Below are positions 8,010 to 12,458 of a DNA stretch of 12,458 nucleotides, in pieces. Positions within the stretch are counted from its first letter, which is position 1; each line of letters starts with the position of its first letter. The notes under the pieces are model-generated. The model had not been told where the DNA came from, did no database searches, and worked only from the letters and a program-made list of their open reading frames with translations. This stretch comes from Glomus cerebriforme (Eukaryota; Glomeromycota; Glomeromycetes; Glomerales; Glomeraceae), in contig QKYT01001199.1 of assembly GCA_003550305.1 (NCBI GenBank), positions 4,428 through 16,885 on the forward strand, written 5' to 3'. The position numbers and the translations under genes were made by a program.

Positions 8010-9420
8010 CGAAATATACCGCATGTTTTTTTTAGTCTATTCAAAAATAATGAACATTGTGAGCATTGAGCAAAACTTATTCGTTAGCAACGTTTAATTG
8101 TTTGGCAAGGTACTTTAAACAGAATTTCTATAATAGTAAATTAAAGTTTAAAAAAAAATTAACTTTAATTAAAAAAGGTTCTTGGCACTTTCTTGGCGCT
8201 TTTCTTGGCAAACCGTTAAAAATTGATTGAGGAAAAAGATCTCTTTAAATTGGTCAAATAAAGTTTCATTCGATTATATTTTAACTAACCATTTAAGGAA
8301 TAAAATATATGCGGATAATTTTTTATAGGTGTTAGGTAGATAAAATTTTACTGATCAATTCAATATATGAATTGTTTACATTGTAAATACTAGCAACCAA
8401 TAAAATCTGAGATTTTCTAGTCGCAAACTCAACATATTCTTAGTCGTAACTTGGTCTTACAAAAGTTATTATGATTTATTGCTATTTTTATTTTTTATTT
8501 TTATTTATATAACGTAAACCTCCCCCAAAGAGCGGATCGTCTTGCCTGCATCTTTATGGATATGAGGCACGGTATCTAATGAAAGAATCAGAAAAAAATA
8601 TAATTATCTATAAGAATCAGTAACTTTTCCTATAACTACCAGATAAATTATTGGTACTATATAATATAAAATTTACAAATATTATGATTACCCGATCTAA
8701 TAGCATATCACTATTACCCCATGTGATTTTGTGGCGCAATAAGCCAATCGTAATTTTGGTCGGTAAAAATTCAAACTACTTTCGCACTTTAAATTTTTTT
8801 TCTAAATAAAGAAAAATAATCTTTATGTTCTTTAAATTTTTTGTCATTATATTTTTTTGTATAAATGTTATTAAAGCATAAAATTTATATTTTAAAGTAT
8901 AAAATTATCTAGTAAACATGTCTTTTATTGTTAAAATATTAAGCTTTATTTAAAAAAAATCTTTTAGAATTAATGGTTAAAAATTACTGTACTTTTAAAT
9001 TTAATTTCACAAATAAACATAAAAAACGCGTATATTGGTTGATAAAAAACATTTATCAATCTTAACCCCCCAGAATATAAAATTTCTTGAAATAGCTTTT
9101 TTTCTTATGTATGGTAAATGCACATTACTGGTAATGTATAATTAAAACTGACTAATTAAGGAAAGAAAAAAGCCAAGAATTTCCGTAATAAATTAATTGT
9201 TTAAAACTGCTTCTCTATTTTTTTCAAGCTGCATTTTGATTATTTATTGTATATTTTTTTATATTATATCATGATGTACTATTGGACCAATTATATAAGG
9301 TATATCATGTACTGTAACTTAAAAGAACCTCAACACTTTGTTAATAAAAATAATTTTGTTCCCTTAATAGGATTAAATTGATTATTATTGACTTTCTTTG
9401 AAACATATTTCATATTGTAA
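8010..9420. other. AT-rich intergenic DNA without a supported gene
   Basis: It holds three TTCTTGGC copies at 8179-8209, a GC-richer patch at about 8516-8575 that begins AAACCTCCCCC, and a small hairpin (TTGATAAA 9039-9046, TTTATCAA 9052-9059). I see no coding text or RNA gene. Confidence 0.45.
8179..8209. repeat. TTCTTGGC short repeat, three copies
   Basis: TTCTTGGC occurs at 8179-8186, 8190-8197 and 8202-8209, separated by 3 and 4 bases. The block is flanked by GGTT on the left and AACC on the right. Confidence 0.8.
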
Positions 9421-9440
9421 ACTTATATAAATGCTACCAC

Positions 9441-9466
9441 TCACCGGTTTTTTTTCACCGGTTTTT
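9441..9466 (+). promoter_or_regulatory. Paired TCACCGGTTTTT element upstream of the deacetylase
   Basis: TCACCGGTTTTT occurs at 9441-9452 and again at 9455-9466, about 70-90 bases upstream of the TATA box. The core ACCGGT is its own complement, so each copy could bind a dimer in either orientation, and the 14-bp spacing puts the two centres about 1.3 helical turns apart. A transcription-factor site is inference; the exact duplication in otherwise GC-poor DNA is visible. Confidence 0.45.
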
Positions 9467-9515
9467 AGACAATCAAATTCGATTTGCTTTTTTTTTTACA
9501 CAATTCTCTCCTTTC

Positions 9516-9541
9516 TTTTTTTTTAAAAAAAAGTATAAATA
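9516..9541 (+). promoter_or_regulatory. TnAn tract and TATA box of the deacetylase gene
   Basis: T9A8 (9516-9532) is followed directly by G and TATAAATA (9534-9541), which ends 43 bases before the ATG. This is a textbook TATA box next to a rigid dA:dT tract. The T-rich stretch and AGAAAAAA just before the ATG form the leader. Confidence 0.6.
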
Positions 9542-9584
9542 CACCATCTTTTTTTACCAATTTATTTTTTTTTCGAAGAAAAAA

Positions 9585-10773
9585 ATGTACACGAATAAAT
9601 TATTCTCAGCGATTTCAATTTTATTGCTAGCATTAACCACTACAACCTTAAATGTCGAAGCACAACTTCCAGGNNAATGGCCTCCAGTTGATACACCACC
9701 ACCACCTGTCGCTTCTTGGACTGCTCTTGTAGATCAAACTAAATTGGCGAAAGCTCCTCTTAGACCTGCTGGAACTCCTTGTGCTCCTGTTGACACTTTT
9801 TGCGTTTGGTCATGCACAATTTGTACAAGACCCGAATCTGATTTCACTCATTGTCCAAATAAAGGAGGTAAATAATAATTTANTCAATAATATATAAAAA
9901 TATATAATTGTTAATAATTTTGCTAATTTTTATTTTTCTAATTTCTTTTCAGATTGGGCTTTAACTTATGATGATGGCCCTACGTAAGTATTAATTATTG
10001 ATTAATTATATATATATATTATATACTCATTTGTAATCACGTATATAATTAATTAAAAAATTTTTTTTTTCTTTAGACAAAATACATTGAAAGTTCTCGA
10101 TGCTCTTAATACCAGAGGTATTAAGGCAACATTTTTTGCAATTGGAAGTAGAGTTATTGAAAATCCCCAAATTCTCAAACAAGCCGTTGATAGTGGTAAA
10201 TTTTTACGGTCTAAACATATTAAATAATAATATAGGATGCGTTATATTTTTTTATTTCTTATTTATTTTTTATTTATTTTTTTTTTTAGGTCATCAAATT
10301 GGAGTACATACTTGGTCACACACAGCTCTTACATCACAAACTACTGAAGAAATTATAGCTGAAATAAAATGGACAGAAACGGCAATTAAACAAGCTGTTG
10401 GCCTTACACCTAAATGGTTTAGACCTCCTCAAGGAGATATTGATGATAGAGTTCGTGGAATTTTAACACAACTTGGATATAAAATTGCAATTTGGAATCN
10501 TGATACATTTGATTGGGAATCAAATTCAGATCCAACTTATGATTTAAGTTGGATTCCAGGGAATTTTTCGATTTGGGTACAAAATACAACTGCAACATCC
10601 GGTTTTGCTTCTTTAGAACATGATGCTTTTAATAAATCTTCTTCAATGACATCCGTAGCTATGGATATTGTTTTAAAAGCTAAATTTCACCCGGAAAGTG
10701 TGAGTGTGTGTACAGGTGATAAACCTTATGTTGAAAACGTTAAACTTCCCCGATCTAATATTCAAGGAGGTAA

Positions 10774-10804
<31 letters not shown>

Positions 10805-10849
10805 GGTGCTGGTGCTGGTGCTGGTACAGGAACTACTACCCAGTATTAA
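9585..10849 (+). CDS. Secreted chitin deacetylase (NodB-type polysaccharide deacetylase, carbohydrate esterase family 4), four exons
   Basis: It removes acetyl groups from chitin to give chitosan at the wall or outside the cell, using a divalent metal. Exons are 9585-9867, 9953-9983, 10077-10195 and 10290-10849 (introns 85, 93 and 94 nt; phases 1, 2, 1), giving 330 residues. The signal peptide is 1-26 (cut after VEA). A Cys cluster (66, 73, 77, 80, 90) precedes the domain, as in fungal relatives. Motif 1 is TYDDGP (99-104; Asp101 base, Asp102 metal). Motif 2 is H151-TWS-H155. Motif 3 is RPPQG (189-193), with Gln where an aromatic residue is usual. Motif 4 is DTFDW (216-220). Motif 5 is LEHD with His255. 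N bases make residue 30 Gly (GGN), leave 31 open (NAA) and leave 215 as Leu/Pro/His/Arg (CNT; Leu expected). The tail is ten Thr then Gly-Ala repeats. Motif order and splice joins are unambiguous; the 3' end is not (see the next entry). Confidence 0.92.
9868..9952 (+). other. Intron 1 of the deacetylase gene
   Basis: GTAAAT donor after GGAG, TTTTCAG acceptor, 85 nt, phase 1. It joins KGG to DWALTYDDGP. An N lies at 9883 inside the intron and does not affect the protein. Confidence 0.92.
9984..10076 (+). other. Intron 2 of the deacetylase gene
   Basis: GTAAGT donor, CTTTAG acceptor, 93 nt, phase 2. It splits the Thr codon right after the catalytic TYDDGP, so exon 2 is only 31 nt long and carries little but the metal-binding motif. 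Confidence 0.93.
10196..10289 (+). other. Intron 3 of the deacetylase gene
   Basis: GTAAAT donor, T-rich tract and TTTAG acceptor, 94 nt, phase 1. It joins AVDSG to HQIGVHTWSH, the second metal motif. Confidence 0.93.
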
Positions 10850-10949
10850 AAAAAATGGTACAGCTTCTATTGAAAAGAACGTGCTATTAAGCATCATGTG
10901 TGGACTAATAATGATGATTTTCGGTTTTGTTGGAACCGTCCACGTCTAA
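10770..10949 (+). other. Candidate fourth intron and GPI-anchor-signal exon of the deacetylase
   Basis: Just past the stop at 10847-10849, the next frame reads NGTASIEKN and then a hydrophobic tail LLSIMCGLIMMIFGFVGTVH, stopping at 10947-10949. A small-residue stretch, a short spacer and a terminal hydrophobic tail are the pattern of a GPI-attachment signal, known for several fungal chitin deacetylases. It can be reached by a 94-nt intron 10770-10863 (donor GGAG|GTAATA, like the exon 1 donor GGAG|GTAAAT; acceptor TACAG). That gives 332 residues, phase 1, all frames consistent, and removes the repeats. Alternatively the repeats are coding and a one-base indel (for example in CCC at 10839-10841) causes the shift. 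A weak point of the intron model is the lack of a pyrimidine tract. Which is true cannot be settled here. Confidence 0.5.
10775..10822 (+). repeat. (ACT)10 and (GGTGCT)3 microsatellites
   Basis: Ten ACT triplets (10775-10804) are followed by three GGTGCT units (10805-10822). In the deacetylase frame they encode poly-Thr and Gly-Ala. Triplet and hexamer slippage would change linker length without shifting frame. Thr-rich stretches of this kind usually carry O-glycans in fungal wall proteins. Confidence 0.9.
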
Positions 10950-11812
10950 AGCAATATAATAATTAATAATATTTCATAAAAAAAAAAAGAATATTTTTTC
11001 AAATAGAATTTACTACAATCTTTTTTAATTAATTTTCAACAAAAAATTAATAATCATTCAATTGGTCTGTATACATAAATCATTCTTTTTTTCATATATA
11101 TATATATTTAGTTAAAGGTTAAAAATAAGGTTTAACGTAATACTAAATAGAACTCACATTAAACTTCCTAAGAGAAGCCTCTTCATTTTTTTTATCATAT
11201 ATAATTTTTTAGATTTTTTATCATTTACTATTTTCATGGGTCATGTGCTAGCATATTTTACATTTTCGTATTTTTTTTTTTTTTTTTTATCCGTATACTT
11301 TCTTTAACAAAAATAAAATTATTATTTTTTCTGTCATTATCAAAATCGATACATTATTTATTTTTTGATCCACAACTTTGTAAATATAAATTTTCACTGA
11401 ATGATTAGAAAATAAAATTGTACACATTTTATAACATAACAACATAAAAATCATGTACTGTAAATTAAACTATATAACAACGAGAAAATGTAAAAATTAT
11501 AGATAATTAATAATCGTTCAGTTAATGATAAATGGAGTTAATAAACTAAGATACTCTTAGGTATATACTATTAACTGATATAATCCTGTTAATATTAATT
11601 GAGTATTTGTATTATGTATAGATTTTCATAAATATCCAAACTATACTTTCAGATAAAGTTTAAAGTTTATTATTTAGTTATTTATCATAAATAAAATATA
11701 TTAACAATAAAAGCAATAAAGAAATCACTCCCAATAATAAATAATAAAATTTAAAATATTATGGTAAATATGTAGTAAACAGTTTTCTTTAAATCTTCAA
11801 ATATACTTATAC
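10950..11812. other. AT-rich DNA downstream of the deacetylase
   Basis: I see no coding text or RNA gene. It contains a run of 18 T (11271-11288) and TA-repeat strings (about 11095-11107). No canonical AATAAA lies close behind the deacetylase stop. Confidence 0.5.
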
Positions 11813-11814
11813 AG

Positions 11815-12152
11815 TATCCGCTTTGATAATATAGATGAAATCGAAAAGAATAAAGTTAATGATCTTGTTAATAAATATGATAAAGGAAGGTTGTAAAAAA
11901 AAATAAAATAATTATGCATGTGTAACATGATCTCCAAAACAATTTCCTTTTTCTAAGAAAAATCTCCTTTTTGTGATTTATATTACCCAAACTAAACAAC
12001 CTGTCATTATTATATATATATATACATATATATATACTGTACATATACTTAAATTTATTTTCTTTAATAATGTCTTGTATTGTTAACAGTAAAAATCAGA
12101 TGGTTTTCAAGAAGACGTAGAAGGAATTGATGAAACATTAAGTGATTATTAG
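11815..12152 (+). other. Two exon-like scraps of an unidentified gene
   Basis: After an acceptor-like TACAG, 11815-11896 reads IRFDNIDEIEKNKVNDLVNK then YDKGRL and a stop. After a second acceptor-like TAACAG, a frame ending in TAG at 12150-12152 reads KSDGFQEDVEGIDETLSDY. Both are charged and protein-like, but they are too short to be significant, and no matching upstream exon was found. They may be 3' ends of decayed copies of a gene family; the dispersed repeat begins exactly in the first scrap. Confidence 0.22.
11880..11960. repeat. Dispersed repeat, copy 2
   Basis: This is the second copy of the 6411-6489 sequence in the same orientation. TATGCATGTGTAACATGATC then TCCAAAACAATTTCCTTT differs from copy 1 by CG to AT and one missing T. 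Confidence 0.8.
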
Positions 12153-12205
12153 GGTTGGTAAAGTAACTGTTACTTATAAATTTGGTTAATTAACCTATAA
12201 GTAAC
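12151..12205. repeat. Nested palindrome, possible transposon end
   Basis: GTTACTTATA (12169-12178) pairs with TATAAGTAAC (12196-12205) around the perfect 12-bp palindrome GGTTAATTAACC (12184-12195). The stretch begins TAGGGTTGGTAAAGTAACTG at 12150, and TAGGG also fits the hAT terminal consensus. The palindrome is certain; the hAT reading is inference. Confidence 0.5.
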
Positions 12206-12225
12206 GTATATATATTAATTATATA

Positions 12226-12254
12226 CTAGCAGTAACCTGTCGCGTTGCGCCGGG
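12226..12254 (-). mobile_element. Helitron-like 3' terminus, minus orientation
   Basis: On the minus strand the 19-base hairpin CCCGGCGCAACGCGACAGG (8-bp stem with two mismatches, 3-base loop) is followed by TTACTG and then CTAG (12229-12226) with T as the next base. That is the hairpin-spacer-CTRR-T layout of a Helitron end. The element would extend right, beyond the window. The spacer (6 bases) is shorter than usual. The CG-rich hairpin stands out strongly from its AT-rich surroundings. Confidence 0.5.
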
Positions 12255-12458
12255 ATAAATGAGCCTAATCAACATTTAGATTTTGAGTAGCTGACATCTT
12301 TGTTCTAGTAAAGGTATGTTTTTAGGNCTTCATTTTCGTTTTTGCTTTNTACTCCTTATTGTACCANACTAATCTTATTTCTTTATTTTGATCTTTATTC
12401 TCGTTTTATCTTTGTTTCACTTTTTATCTTAATTTATTTCCATTTTATCTCTTTGCTT
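12255..12458. other. Pyrimidine-rich low-complexity DNA with assembly gaps
   Basis: From about 12325 the plus strand is almost entirely T and C in short repeated phrases (TTTATCTT, TTTCTTTA, TTTTATCT). N bases stand at 12327, 12349 and 12367. If the adjacent Helitron reading is right, this is its interior. I see no gene. Confidence 0.5.

Noticed and set aside
7789..8035. Two overlapping short frames on opposite strands sharing the peptide CPKSDLG
   Set aside because: The shared text is produced by the inverted repeat of the MITE-like element, not by genes.
8399..8424. AAAATC/GATTTT hairpin followed by CTAGT
   Set aside because: The stem is AT-only and directly abuts CTAG with no spacer, unlike a Helitron end.
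2836..10849. Idea that the P450 and deacetylase form a functional cluster
   Set aside because: They are about 5 kb apart with transposon debris between, have different promoters, and no shared pathway is evident.
10673..10897. Minus-strand frame rich in Ser/Thr
   Set aside because: It is the reverse reading of the (ACT)n and (GGTGCT)n coding repeat of the deacetylase.

Overview
The window looks like AT-rich nuclear DNA of a filamentous fungus, most likely an arbuscular mycorrhizal one (Glomeromycotina, Rhizophagus-like). The evidence is short introns (81-94 nt) with GTAAGT/GTAAAT donors and YAG acceptors, long A and T homopolymers, a BTB-domain fragment with the wording I associate with the expanded Rhizophagus BTB family, and abundant decayed transposon-like DNA. 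The genus is inference from style. A few N bases show it is a draft assembly.

Layout. (1) 68-327, minus strand: first exon of a BTB/POZ gene broken by two frameshifts, running off the left edge. (2) 328-2750: AT-rich intergenic DNA with a possible decayed coding patch (1151-1393) and a 31-bp tandem duplication. (3) 2836-4560, plus strand: a two-exon, membrane-anchored cytochrome P450 of 547 residues. Its intron falls inside the I-helix signature, so single-frame reading splits it in two. (4) 4561-9420: a gene-poor block. It holds a decayed minus-strand coding relic with a zinc-knuckle remnant, hairpins, a duplicated exon/intron-like module, a hAT-like terminus, a Helitron-like 3' terminus and a small MITE-like inverted repeat. 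(5) 9585-10849 (possibly to 10949), plus strand: a secreted chitin/polysaccharide deacetylase with four confirmed exons and a Thr/Gly/Ala repeat tail. A GPI-signal-like hydrophobic tail lies just past the stop in another frame. (6) 10950-12458: AT-rich DNA with exon-like scraps, a second copy of a dispersed repeat, a nested palindrome and a second Helitron-like 3' terminus in the opposite orientation.

The two intact genes are about 5 kb apart and do not look co-regulated as a cluster. The P450 would act at the ER membrane on an unidentified hydrophobic substrate. The deacetylase would act on chitin at the cell surface or in the wall. I see no convincing new multi-gene system. The most informative points are the unresolved 3' end of the deacetylase gene, the transposon termini, and the broken BTB exon.
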